The notes under the pieces are model-generated. The model saw only the letters and a program-made list of their open reading frames with translations, was not told the origin of the DNA and did no database searches. The translations under genes and the position numbers were made by a program. From the NCBI RefSeq assembly GCF_000378745.1, contig NZ_KB905268.1, forward strand, positions 1 through 64,000: a DNA stretch of 64,000 nucleotides, read 5' to 3'. The first letter of the stretch is position 1, and each line of letters begins with the position of its first letter. Below are positions 1 to 8,471 of this stretch, one piece after another. Origin of the DNA: Prevotella amnii DSM 23384 = JCM 14753 (GTDB taxonomy: Bacteria > Bacteroidota > Bacteroidia > Bacteroidales > Bacteroidaceae).

Positions 1-77
1 AATGTATTGAGCAATACTAAGTTACAAATAAATTCTTGTATGTACAACTTTTCTTTCATATAAATTTATCTATTATT

Positions 78-266
78 TTAATTCCGCCAACGGGTTTCTT
101 CTTTATCTATAATACTAACATTACAATATTCATCAGAATATTTATGAGCTATATTATTGGGTAAATAATCGGCTGTTATAACATATATACCCATATTATG
201 AGCTTCTTTTATAACAGGGAGCAGGTAGATTGATCCACCCAACAGCATCAGTCTTTTTTGTTTCAT
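78..266 (-). pseudogene. ATP-grasp ligase, N-terminal fragment only
   Basis: Sixty-two residues that read like the first strand-loop-helix of an ATP-grasp enzyme of glycan loci (start MKQKRLMLLGGSIYLLPVIK, then an ITADYLP stretch and a KYSDEY stretch). The start is supported by an AAAGGA just upstream. Intact family members run to roughly 350-420 residues, but here the frame stops after residue 62. The next bases in another frame give GGIKIIDKFI and a stop, so an internal deletion joining the head to the tail is possible. It lies downstream of another ATP-grasp remnant and a WbqC gene, the end of the glycan operon. Not expected to be functional. Confidence 0.6.
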
Positions 267-290
267 TCCTTTTTTTTTTATAACTATGTC

Positions 291-413
291 TTAAATAATT
301 CTTATACTCCATCTACCTTTTACTACTTCTATAACCCTTTCTACACCCAATTCCCTTGCTTTCAAGCATAAAGGATATTATCCTATAGAAGCACCTATAA
401 TAGCTAATTTCAT
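291..413 (-). pseudogene. ATP-grasp start with in-frame stop (decayed)
   Basis: An ATG at 413 overlaps the TGA of the upstream WbqC gene (ATGA), the usual coupling in glycan operons. The reading frame gives MKLAIIGASIG, a TAA at 378-380, then YPLCLKARELGVE, which together match the N-terminal nucleotide-binding strand and helix of ATP-grasp enzymes. After about 40 codons the similarity ends and a second stop follows at 291-293. What is seen: family-like start, premature stop, truncation. Inference: this was the intact gene following wbqC and has decayed. Confidence 0.55.
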
Positions 414-1099
414 AATAATTCAAAACTTGATAACATTTCCCTAATTTGTTCTGGAGAATTAAACATCATGATATCTATCATTGAAAGTCCTCTCACAAAC
501 TCACAATTTAACTGCTTATATTCAGTAATTATAGGTTCCAAAAAAAACAAATTCAAACCTTTTTCTTTAAATTTTTGTTTTTCGTAAAGTTCTTTTCCAC
601 CAATTGCATTAATATATGTATCAGCTTTTAACTCTCTACAGATTGCTAAAATTTTATCTTGCCCTTTCAAAAAAATATCTTTTTTTAATTTAGATGATAA
701 TATAAGCTCTGTTTTTATTTCTAAGTATTCAACAACCCTTTTTATACTATTTGCTACAAACAAGGCAAGATTATCTTTTGGATAAGCATAAATTTCATGA
801 AGCAATTCATTAACAGGTATAAAATAAGGTGCCTTAGAATATGCCATTATTATAGTTTTGTCTAACCTTTTGAAATCGTCAGCAATAGAAATCTCTTTAA
901 TCAGTTTATTTTGGCTTGCATTGTGCAAAGATATGGTAAATAACTTTTTATTACCATTAACTAAAATGTTATTACGATTAATCCATCCTTTTTTTATATA
1001 ATTAACATCATCAAAAATAACATATTTATCTACCGCTTTTATTAACTGCCAATACCCTATGTAAGGCATAAAATAAGGCTGCATAATTCCCAATTTCAT
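410..1099 (-). CDS. WbqC family protein
   Basis: The protein begins MKLGIMQPYFMPYIGYWQLI and continues with a FDDVNYIKKGWINRN segment, the hallmark start of the WbqC-like family found in O-antigen and capsule loci. Biochemical function is not settled; the family is usually beside sugar aminotransferases and ATP-grasp enzymes and is thought to help decorate amino sugars. I place the start at the internal Met at 1099 (229 residues) because the family starts there; an ATG at 1123 would add eight AT-rich codons. It follows the DegT aminotransferase by about 150 bp and its stop overlaps the start of an ATP-grasp remnant. Confidence 0.8.
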   Translation of the reverse strand: MKLGIMQPYFMPYIGYWQLIKAVDKYVIFDDVNYIKKGWINRNNILVNGNKKLFTISLHNASQNKLIKEISIADDFKRLDKTIIMAYSKAPYFIPVNELLHEIYAYPKDNLALFVANSIKRVVEYLEIKTELILSSKLKKDIFLKGQDKILAICRELKADTYINAIGGKELYEKQKFKEKGLNLFFLEPIITEYKQLNCEFVRGLSMIDIMMFNSPEQIREMLSSFELL

Positions 1100-1249
1100 A
1101 TTATTTTTTATTAAATATTTCACAAATAAGAATATTACATAGATATTATTTTACTTTTTAGCAGCCAGATATTTATTATTCCTGCTTTTTGTTACAATAT
1201 CTTGTTAATATTCTATCAACTATTTTACTTCATTTTTTTACAATTTCCT

Positions 1250-2362
1250 TTAAAAGGTTTTAATAACCCGAATAACCCTTTGTACATCTTCTTGTGATAA
1301 TGCATGATGCATAGGCAAACATATAACAGTGTTTGCAAGATGAGTAGCTATTGGTAAGTTGTCTGCAGAGGCACTCTCTAAACCTCGATAGGTAGAAAAA
1401 CTGCTTATTAGCGGATAAAAGTAGCGACGGGCAAGAATATTATGTTGCTTTAGTTTAAGGTATAGCTCATCTCGAGTCATACCATACAGCGCAGCATCTA
1501 TAAAAATGGGGAAATAAGAATAGTTGTGCTTCACCTTTGGCATATCGTCCCAAAACGTTATTCCTTCTACGTCTCTTAACGCTTCGCGATAAGCTACTGC
1601 TACCTCTCTGCGAGCAGCAATGGCTGCATCTACCTGTTGCAGATTAAGCAAGCCATAAGCAGAGCGCATCTCGTCCATCTTACTATTAATGCCCGGAGCC
1701 ACAACCTCCGTTTCGCCTGCAAAACCAAAATTCTTTAGATAATCAATGCGTTTTTTCAGCTTGGCATCATGCATTACCATAGCTCCTCCCTCTATAGTAT
1801 TATATACTTTTGTGGCATGAAAGCTGAGTGTTGCAACATCTCCTGCATTTATAAGACTCTCACCATTCACCTCTACACCAAAGGCATGTGCAGCATCATA
1901 AATCACTTTTAAGCCATACTTGTCGGCTATACTCTGAATGGCTTCTACATCGCAAGGCTTTCCATAAACATGCACTGGTAATATGGCTGTAGTACGTGGA
2001 GTAATGGCAGCTTCTATCTTGTTAGGATCAATGTTGCCTGTATGTGGGTCTATATCTACAAACACCGGCTTAATACCATTCCACCATAAAGCATGGGTAG
2101 TGGCTACAAAACTATAAGGAGTGGTAATTACCTCGCCTGTAATATGCAATGCTTGTAAAGCTGTAATAAGCGGCAACGTACCATTGGTAAACAAGCTAAT
2201 ATAAGGCACTTTCAGATATTCGCATAAAGCGTCCTCTAAACGTTGATGAAACAAGCCGTTATTAGTTATCCACTTACTATCCCAAATATCTTTAAGCATA
2301 AGATTAAAATCTTCAAGTTTTGGTAATAGTGGTGACGTTACTGTAATCAATTTTTCATCCAT
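1250..2362 (-). CDS. DegT/DnrJ/EryC1-family sugar aminotransferase
   Basis: A 370-residue PLP-dependent aminotransferase of the type that makes 3- or 4-amino-dideoxy sugars on nucleotide-diphosphate carriers. Visible are the substrate/PLP loop FTNGTLPLITAL, the aspartate that pairs with the PLP ring (D156 in VIYDAAHAFG) and the Schiff-base lysine K185 in SFHATKVYNTIEGG. The length is normal. Its ATG lies inside the end of the upstream acyltransferase gene (8-bp overlap), so translation is probably coupled. Base composition is clearly richer in G+C than the flanking acyltransferase and WbqC genes. The exact sugar (for example a 4-amino-4,6-dideoxyhexose) cannot be told from sequence. Confidence 0.9.
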   Translation of the reverse strand: MDEKLITVTSPLLPKLEDFNLMLKDIWDSKWITNNGLFHQRLEDALCEYLKVPYISLFTNGTLPLITALQALHITGEVITTPYSFVATTHALWWNGIKPVFVDIDPHTGNIDPNKIEAAITPRTTAILPVHVYGKPCDVEAIQSIADKYGLKVIYDAAHAFGVEVNGESLINAGDVATLSFHATKVYNTIEGGAMVMHDAKLKKRIDYLKNFGFAGETEVVAPGINSKMDEMRSAYGLLNLQQVDAAIAARREVAVAYREALRDVEGITFWDDMPKVKHNYSYFPIFIDAALYGMTRDELYLKLKQHNILARRYFYPLISSFSTYRGLESASADNLPIATHLANTVICLPMHHALSQEDVQRVIRVIKTF

Positions 2363-3425
2363 TTATTTTTAAATATTTTGTCAAAATCCTGTTATGTGAT
2401 ATTATATTAAAAACAATATTAATCAAAGCTTTCTCTATTGTCTTTTGTCTGATATAATCTATTAAAGCACAAGAACAAAACACTATAATAGGTATTACTA
2501 TAGCATGAATATAAATGCCGCTTTGATGATACATTCCTACATTATTACATACATCATGCCATAGCCAACGACGCATATCACGAGAAGCGGCGTGTATTAG
2601 CAACACACCAAACGTACAAGAAGCTATAGTGTTTATGACACGACTATGTTTTAATGGTAAATTTTTAAACATCATAAAGGAACATATACTTACTGCAAGA
2701 GCTAAAGCCTTATTAGTTTCAGAAACAAAGAAAATTACAAACCCCATAGTTGCAGACTTACCCAATGTGCTATATAAATAAAGAATAAAAAGCATGCTCA
2801 CAACAGAAATCACTATTAAAGCCATTGTTGCTATAGTCCATACCCTAAAATTATCACTATACGGCATCTTATATTTTCTTATATATGAAGCTATTACATA
2901 TAATACTGAAAACCATGTAATATAGTTGAATTCCACATTTATAAAAGGCACTGTTCCTAATATAGTATATGTAAAAATACATAATGATAATAAAGCTAAA
3001 TGTTGTCGCTGGCTTATATTATTAATACATGCATTTAGAAAAGGAATGAAAAGAAAAAATATTATAAAGCAAGCAGAGAAATCCTTACTTATACTACCGA
3101 TAGGGTTTACAATATCTATTAATCCTCGCAAAGAAAAAGTAGAATATCCCGTAATCAGAAAGATACCTCCTATTATAATACTATAAAACTCTATTTGTAG
3201 TATTAGCTTTAAAAACTTATGTAACGTTATATGCGATTTACACATAAAATAGCCTGTTATAAGTACGAAACAGTTTATACCTGTTTTGCCCCATGCTCCA
3301 GTGATATATAAATATATACTTTTTATAGCTGTTGGATACTCCTCCATAACGTGTACTAAGCCAGAATTTACAACATAATGATGCATTACTATAAGCAACA
3401 TCACTATTATCCTATATAGCTCCAA
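2355..3425 (-). CDS. Membrane acyltransferase (acyltransferase 3), phase-variable start
   Basis: A roughly ten-helix membrane protein of the acyltransferase-3 family, which transfers acetyl or similar groups to surface glycans; the first helix LELYRIIVMLLIVMHHYVV carries the usual histidines. In the present frame the only start is a TTG at 3425 that removes the N-terminal tail. A proper ATG lies at 3491-3493 but is out of frame because of a run of eight C (coding strand) at 3471-3478; with nine, MKVQVPPPSSVTDSYVKHER would run straight into SSNLELYRI. As sequenced the ATG gives a 15-residue peptide. The gene is therefore probably OFF, switched by slippage. Its stop overlaps the DegT gene start. 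Confidence 0.75.
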   Translation of the reverse strand: MELYRIIVMLLIVMHHYVVNSGLVHVMEEYPTAIKSIYLYITGAWGKTGINCFVLITGYFMCKSHITLHKFLKLILQIEFYSIIIGGIFLITGYSTFSLRGLIDIVNPIGSISKDFSACFIIFFLFIPFLNACINNISQRQHLALLSLCIFTYTILGTVPFINVEFNYITWFSVLYVIASYIRKYKMPYSDNFRVWTIATMALIVISVVSMLFILYLYSTLGKSATMGFVIFFVSETNKALALAVSICSFMMFKNLPLKHSRVINTIASCTFGVLLIHAASRDMRRWLWHDVCNNVGMYHQSGIYIHAIVIPIIVFCSCALIDYIRQKTIEKALINIVFNIISHNRILTKYLKING

Positions 3426-3470
3426 ATTAGAACTTCTCTCATGTTTTACATAACTATCTGTAACAGAACT

Positions 3471-3478
3471 GGGGGGGG
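3471..3478. repeat. G8 homopolymer (slippage tract) at acyltransferase start
   Basis: Eight consecutive G on the plus strand (C on the coding strand), five codons after the ATG at 3493. Gain of one base, or loss of two, joins that ATG in frame to the acyltransferase; the sequenced length does not. Such a tract is unexpected in sequence this AT-rich. Confidence 0.85.
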
Positions 3479-3534
3479 TACTTGCACTTTCATTTAATTA
3501 AACCGTCTTTTATATTATCTTTTTACTAATCTTC

Positions 3535-5292
3535 TCACAAATATTTCTTAACATTGAGCTTTTTTGCATAATATTTGGCACCTTCTTTTGTAAGATGTAA
3601 GCCATCGTGGGATATAAACTTATGATTTGGTGTAAATACGGTTATTTCGCCATCTTTGTTTTTTAACACACCCATCATATCTATATATCTACTTCTATAT
3701 AATTTTCTTTCTATATCATTTATTTCCCTACTTCTTTCAGGCTCTACAACATGCCTCTTATAATAATTTTTATCTCTAAATATATTATTATACATTGGAC
3801 CAATAGACGAATAATACTTTTTATAACCAACGCGCCAAAACTTTTTATCATAGAAATATGGCAACATATAATAAAACACTTTTAGCTCATTAGAGTTTGC
3901 TACAAAAATAACATTAGCCTTTTTAGCTCTTGCTATAGCACTACTATCTACATCTATTCCATGATAAGATATATTATATTTTGTGGTATCTATATTGCTT
4001 TCTAACATTATATTAATCCAATCGCGTCCATAAGAATCGCCAAAAACTAAAATATTTTTCCTACCATTAACTGGGAAATCTTTATTAAACTTATTTATAC
4101 GTTCGTTATATCCTTGTTGCTCCCAGCTTGAAGGATCATTTTTATATATGTTAAGCTGAGGAACATCTCTCATCACACCTTTCTTATTATACACATAAGC
4201 TCCTGCTGCTATCAACATTATTGCTAACACTATAGAAAAAATGATGACATAATTACTTCCCTTTTTAGTGTGCGCAATGTCAGATAATGGCTTCTCTATA
4301 TACTTATAACATACCAATCCTATTATGATGGACATAAAGAATAGTCCGAAATATTCTGTTATGCTAAAATCGTAATTTACTATATATCTATATAATGCTA
4401 TAATAACTTGATGAAAAATATATATACTATAACTGGCAACTCCTAATTTTGCTATTGCAGGCAGCTTATAGCTTTCTAATAACCTTTTATCTCTTTCCTT
4501 TAATATCAATAAACCTGTAGTTAAGGCCACTGCTATTATAAGGCGTATTTTCTTTGCATCTATTTCAAAATTAATCGATATTATTAATATTAACGCTATT
4601 AATATCAATAAAACATATTTTGTTAAACTATTACAAGCCTTATCCCTTCTATAATTAAAAGCCACTATGCTCCCTGCTACAAACTCAAATAACCTTGCTG
4701 GTAATAAATAAAATTTTACAGAAGTATCTATCTCATCTTCTCCTATAGGTATAAGATAAAAAGCTATAGAGGCTATAAATATTATCCAAAGAAATAACTC
4801 CAGCATTCGCCCCCCCCGATTTTTACTATTTTTAACTATAAATATTATAGGAAATAAAATATAAAACTGGAAGATTAATCCAACATACCAAAGGTGCATT
4901 AATGGCTTAAAATCATTTATTGAGTCCCAATAATCTCTACTTGTAATATATTGCACTACATTACCCATAAAGATACTACTACCTACAACCATTTCACTAC
5001 ATAGCTTAAAGTCGGCAGGTACCATAACAAAATAGCAAATAAATAATGATATTGCTATTGCTATTAATGACATAGGGGCAAGTCTTGTTATCCTTCTCTT
5101 TATAAAATTAGAATAGTTCGACCCATTCATTGACTTATATTTTAGAAGACTTATAGTTGTTAAATAGCCGCTAATAACTAAAAACACATCCACTCCTAAG
5201 TAACCATAATTAAGCAAACCTATATGAAATAAGACTACACCTAAAATAGCTATTCCTTTTATAACATCAAAAAACTGAAAACGGTTATCCAT
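3535..5292 (-). CDS. OafA/YrhL-type O-acyltransferase with SGNH domain
   Basis: A 585-residue two-domain glycan O-acetyltransferase. The N-terminal acyltransferase-3 membrane domain (about residues 5-345) has the catalytic-type histidine H23 (VLFHIG), D35 in YLGVDVFLVISGYL and a basic RRITRLAP motif. After a last helix near residue 350 an extracytoplasmic SGNH domain begins: ILVFGDSYGRDW (serine near 419) and a C-terminal HDGLHLT with the D-x-x-H pair near 566. It heads the visible minus-strand glycan operon. A G8 tract inside codons about 157-160 (KNRGGRM) keeps the frame open at its present length, so this gene reads ON. Very AT-rich, unlike the neighbouring aminotransferase. Confidence 0.88.
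   Translation of the reverse strand: MDNRFQFFDVIKGIAILGVVLFHIGLLNYGYLGVDVFLVISGYLTTISLLKYKSMNGSNYSNFIKRRITRLAPMSLIAIAISLFICYFVMVPADFKLCSEMVVGSSIFMGNVVQYITSRDYWDSINDFKPLMHLWYVGLIFQFYILFPIIFIVKNSKNRGGRMLELFLWIIFIASIAFYLIPIGEDEIDTSVKFYLLPARLFEFVAGSIVAFNYRRDKACNSLTKYVLLILIALILIISINFEIDAKKIRLIIAVALTTGLLILKERDKRLLESYKLPAIAKLGVASYSIYIFHQVIIALYRYIVNYDFSITEYFGLFFMSIIIGLVCYKYIEKPLSDIAHTKKGSNYVIIFSIVLAIMLIAAGAYVYNKKGVMRDVPQLNIYKNDPSSWEQQGYNERINKFNKDFPVNGRKNILVFGDSYGRDWINIMLESNIDTTKYNISYHGIDVDSSAIARAKKANVIFVANSNELKVFYYMLPYFYDKKFWRVGYKKYYSSIGPMYNNIFRDKNYYKRHVVEPERSREINDIERKLYRSRYIDMMGVLKNKDGEITVFTPNHKFISHDGLHLTKEGAKYYAKKLNVKKYL
4810..4817. repeat. C8/G8 homopolymer inside the OafA-like gene
   Basis: Eight C on the plus strand (G on the coding strand) in the middle of the membrane domain, coding RGG. 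A one-base change would truncate the protein at about residue 160. It matches in length and base the tract at the start of the next gene, and I see no other run of eight G or C in the window. Confidence 0.8.
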
Positions 5293-5637
5293 TATATTTT
5301 TATTATAAGAAAACTAAATATTATATTATAAGACCTTTTATAAATTAAGCTTTATTCATAACTAAACGCAGGGAGATAACTTAAAATGGTTTTTCTTATT
5401 GACTTATAGGCACATCTTCCCTTCTTTCTTATGTATTAAACAAAGAAAGTATATATAAAAAGCATATCCCTATTCAATAAAAAACTCCACTTTTGAGGCT
5501 ATATATACAATGCCCCGCAGAATACTTTTAGTTAGATTTCTATTTTAACTGTTCACAAAGGTATTAAATATATTTCAAAGAGTTAGCCTTTTTATCGCTT
5601 TTTATCACCCATAAAAACAATATTGCCCGTACATCAC
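5293..5637. other. Gene-free stretch before the glycan operon
   Basis: About 345 AT-rich bases between dapA and the OafA-like gene. No ORF of note. It contains a TACCTTTG box (minus strand, 5556-5563) that would give a leader of about 260 nt for the glycan operon. I found no inverted repeats that would suggest an invertible promoter. Confidence 0.5.
5556..5563 (-). promoter_or_regulatory. Possible -7 box for the glycan genes
   Basis: TACCTTTG on the minus strand fits the Bacteroidota -7 consensus TAnnTTTG. No well-spaced -33 TTTG is visible, so this is tentative. Confidence 0.35.
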
Positions 5638-6522
5638 TTACAGCCTCAGACCTTTTAAAATGTCATTCATCTTTTGCTTTGTCTCTATACGGGTAGGTAC
5701 TAATGGTAAACGAAGTATATTCTCTATCATTCCCATATCGTTTAATAAAGCTTTACAACCTGCAGGATTTCCATCTACGAAAAGTAGCTTATAAAGCTCG
5801 GTAAACTTATGATGTATAGCACGAGCTGCCTCAAACTCACCATTAAGCTCTAAACGTATCATACGCGAAAACTCCTTAGGCAAAGCATTACCTATAACAG
5901 ATATAACCCCCACTGCTCCGCTCACTATCATAGGGAAAGTAAGAGCATCATCGCCACTGAGAACTTCAAAGTTATCTGGCTTATATTTTATAATTTCATC
6001 TACTTGCTCTAAGCTACCTGAAGCCTCCTTGATAGCTACCACATTAGAGAAGCTATTAGCTATCCTTATAGTTGTTTCTGCCGTCATATTAATACCTGTT
6101 CTTCCTGGTACATTATAAAGCACTATGGGCAATTTGCTTGCATTTGCTATTTCTTTAAAATGTTCATACATTCCTCTCTGACTCGGCTTATTATAATAAG
6201 GACAAATACTTAATATGCCATCTACCCCTGACCAATCAGACTCTTTTATTTCACGTACAACTGCCGCGGTATTGTTTCCTCCACAATATTTCAATATAGG
6301 TACACGCCCTTTTACTACGTCTATGACTGTTTTAGTAATTTCGTCTTTCTCTTCCTTTTCCAAGCATGGCGTTTCACCTGTTGTTGCAAGGATAACTATA
6401 AAGTCGGCTCCGTTACCTATCTGGTAATCTACCAAACTTTTTAAAGTTTTATAATCCACACTTCCATCTTTCTTAAAAGGTGTAATAAGAGCTATACCTA
6501 ATCCTCGAAATATGTTTTGCAT
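5638..6522 (-). CDS. dapA: 4-hydroxy-tetrahydrodipicolinate synthase
   Basis: A 294-residue class I aldolase that condenses pyruvate with aspartate semialdehyde, the committed step to diaminopimelate and lysine in the cytoplasm. The sequence shows T47-T48-G-E (ATTGE), the catalytic tyrosine Y136 with YNVPGRTG including R141 for substrate carboxylate binding, and the Schiff-base lysine K165 in VAIKEASG. Length is normal and the start is clear. It stands alone, 272 bp downstream of the MFS gene with a hairpin between them, and upstream of the glycan genes on the same strand. Confidence 0.96.
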   Translation of the reverse strand: MQNIFRGLGIALITPFKKDGSVDYKTLKSLVDYQIGNGADFIVILATTGETPCLEKEEKDEITKTVIDVVKGRVPILKYCGGNNTAAVVREIKESDWSGVDGILSICPYYNKPSQRGMYEHFKEIANASKLPIVLYNVPGRTGINMTAETTIRIANSFSNVVAIKEASGSLEQVDEIIKYKPDNFEVLSGDDALTFPMIVSGAVGVISVIGNALPKEFSRMIRLELNGEFEAARAIHHKFTELYKLLFVDGNPAGCKALLNDMGMIENILRLPLVPTRIETKQKMNDILKGLRL

Positions 6523-6737
6523 ACGTTTTATGTTTTTAGAAGTATCTCTTTATATAATAAATGCTTGTAAATATAAGCCTAAAGACCATCATCTGCCGTC
6601 CCAACTTATATATGCAAATGTAACAATTAATAATTAGATGTCCAAAGTTTTCAATATTTATTTATATATTAATATCAAGCATAATAACAGCTAAAAAGCA
6701 ATCTTTCAGTTATACTAATGCCTTTTTAAAACATTAA

Positions 6738-6768
6738 AAGGGTATCTCCTCTCAAAGGAAATACCCTT
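6738..6768 (-). terminator. Hairpin after the MFS gene
   Basis: Inverted repeat AAGGGTAT...ATACCCTT with further pairing inside (TCCT/AGGA), followed on the minus strand by a T-rich stretch. It lies between the MFS gene stop and dapA and probably ends the pyrG-yidC-dpp5-MFS transcript. Confidence 0.6.
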
Positions 6769-6794
6769 AACTTTTTATACACTTAAAAGCGCGC

Positions 6795-8420
6795 TTACGC
6801 TTTTATATTTGGTTCTTCAAGACCTAAATGCTTCTTCTTGTCTACCACTTTTAAGAACAATCCAATAACTAAAGCTGCTACTCCAAGCCCGGCTAACATA
6901 AGTAAAGGAGCAGTATAATTGAGCTTTGTAGGATCTGTAATGCCCACGTTAGTAGCATCGAGAACATTACCTATGAGCAAAGGTATTAACCATAAACCTA
7001 TGTTCTGTATCCAAAAGATCAAAGCATATGCCGAACCTATAATCTTAGCATCTACCAGCTTAGGAACAGATGGCCATAAAGAAGCAGGTACAAGTGAGAA
7101 AGAAGCTCCAAGAACAAGTATTGTCAGATAAGCTACTATAACGCCACCTACATCATTACCCCTAAACATAGGAAGCACAAAAGCAAATGTAAGATGACAA
7201 GCTATTAACAATACAGAGCCTAACACAAGCATAGAGGCAGCCTTACCCTTATGGTCTACATAGCTACCAAGTATAGGAGTTATACCAACTGCTAACAATG
7301 GGAACACGGCAAATATTGTTTCTGCAGACTGTCGCATATACCCCATATAGCAATATGCCACTAAAGAGCATACAGAAAGACAAAGAACACCATACTTCAC
7401 ACTCTTATTTTTCATAAAATTGAACATAAAAGCTGTAGCAGCAATAACTAACATCAAGCCATATTGCACAAAGGTTACCGTACTGGAAGCCCAAAACGAG
7501 TCTGCTGGCACTGGCTTAAAAGTAAGATTACACTGAAGCATATTTACAGCATACTTCTGGAATGGGAAGATAGCAGAATAGTAAAGCACACAAAGTAATG
7601 ATACTAACCAAAAGCCCATAGAGCTTAATATCTTACCAAGATCGCTGAGCTTAAAGGGATCGTCTTGTTCTTCTGCCTCACCAGTCTGACTATCGAGCTT
7701 CTTATCCATAAAGAAGTAAACAACAAACATCATCAAAGCAATGCAAATAAGCACTACACCAAAGGCTACCGAACGAGATACATCAATGTTTCCACCAAAC
7801 TTTGCAAAGAAAGGAGAAAAGATCATACAAGTAGCAACGCCTAAACGAGCCAATGCCATTTCTGAACCCATGGCTAAAGCCATTTCTCTACCTTTAAACC
7901 ATTTCACTATACCTCGTGAAACTGTAATACCTGCCATCTCTGTTCCACAACCGAAAAGCATAAAACCTATAGAAGAAACCTTTGCCGATGCGGGCATTCC
8001 TTCATAAAAAGGCGACACTCCAAGTTGGTCGAAAACAGGTATATAGTTAAGATTAGCTGTAAACCAGTGGTCTAAGCCACTACCTTTAAACCCTTCACTT
8101 ATAGCATAATATTTTATACATGCACCACAAAGCATTACCAAGCCTGAAAGCAATGCAGTGAAACGTACCCCCATCTTATCAAGTATAATACCTGCAAAAA
8201 TAAGGAAAAACACAAAAACATTAAGAAAAGTTTCTGACCCCTGCATAGTTCCAAATGCTTTAGAGCTCCAGCCGCGCTGGCTCTCCATTAAGTCTTTTAT
8301 AGGCGACAAGATGTCTACAAAAATATAAGCACAAAACATAGCAAGTGCTAAAAGAAGAAGTGCTGTCCAACGGATTCCAGCAGAATCTCTAAGTGTTGTT
8401 TTTTGGTTTGGATCTGACAT
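6795..8420 (-). CDS. MFS transporter, MFSD1-like (possible dipeptide carrier)
   Basis: A 541-residue major-facilitator protein with about twelve membrane helices. The start RWTALLLLALAMFCAYIFVD, the loop GSETFLNV and the motif ILDKMGVRF (loop 2-3) are typical of a Bacteroidota MFS group resembling eukaryotic MFSD1. The substrate is not shown by the sequence. Context is suggestive: it follows a secreted dipeptidyl peptidase (DPP5-like) by 51 bp on the same strand, so import of dipeptides is a reasonable inference, helped by my recollection that MFSD1 transports dipeptides. Otherwise annotate simply as MFS transporter. Confidence 0.75.
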   Translation of the reverse strand: MSDPNQKTTLRDSAGIRWTALLLLALAMFCAYIFVDILSPIKDLMESQRGWSSKAFGTMQGSETFLNVFVFFLIFAGIILDKMGVRFTALLSGLVMLCGACIKYYAISEGFKGSGLDHWFTANLNYIPVFDQLGVSPFYEGMPASAKVSSIGFMLFGCGTEMAGITVSRGIVKWFKGREMALAMGSEMALARLGVATCMIFSPFFAKFGGNIDVSRSVAFGVVLICIALMMFVVYFFMDKKLDSQTGEAEEQDDPFKLSDLGKILSSMGFWLVSLLCVLYYSAIFPFQKYAVNMLQCNLTFKPVPADSFWASSTVTFVQYGLMLVIAATAFMFNFMKNKSVKYGVLCLSVCSLVAYCYMGYMRQSAETIFAVFPLLAVGITPILGSYVDHKGKAASMLVLGSVLLIACHLTFAFVLPMFRGNDVGGVIVAYLTILVLGASFSLVPASLWPSVPKLVDAKIIGSAYALIFWIQNIGLWLIPLLIGNVLDATNVGITDPTKLNYTAPLLMLAGLGVAALVIGLFLKVVDKKKHLGLEEPNIKA

Positions 8421-8471
8421 ATTTATCTTTTTATTAGTTGTCTATATTAATATTCTGTTTTGTTTCTCTTT

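Noticed and set aside
269..279. T10 run before the ATP-grasp fragment as a second phase switch
   Set aside because: A/T runs of this length are common in such AT-rich intergenic DNA and the gene is broken anyway.
5293..5637. Invertible promoter of a capsule-type locus
   Set aside because: No pair of inverted repeats flanking a promoter was found and no invertase gene is near.
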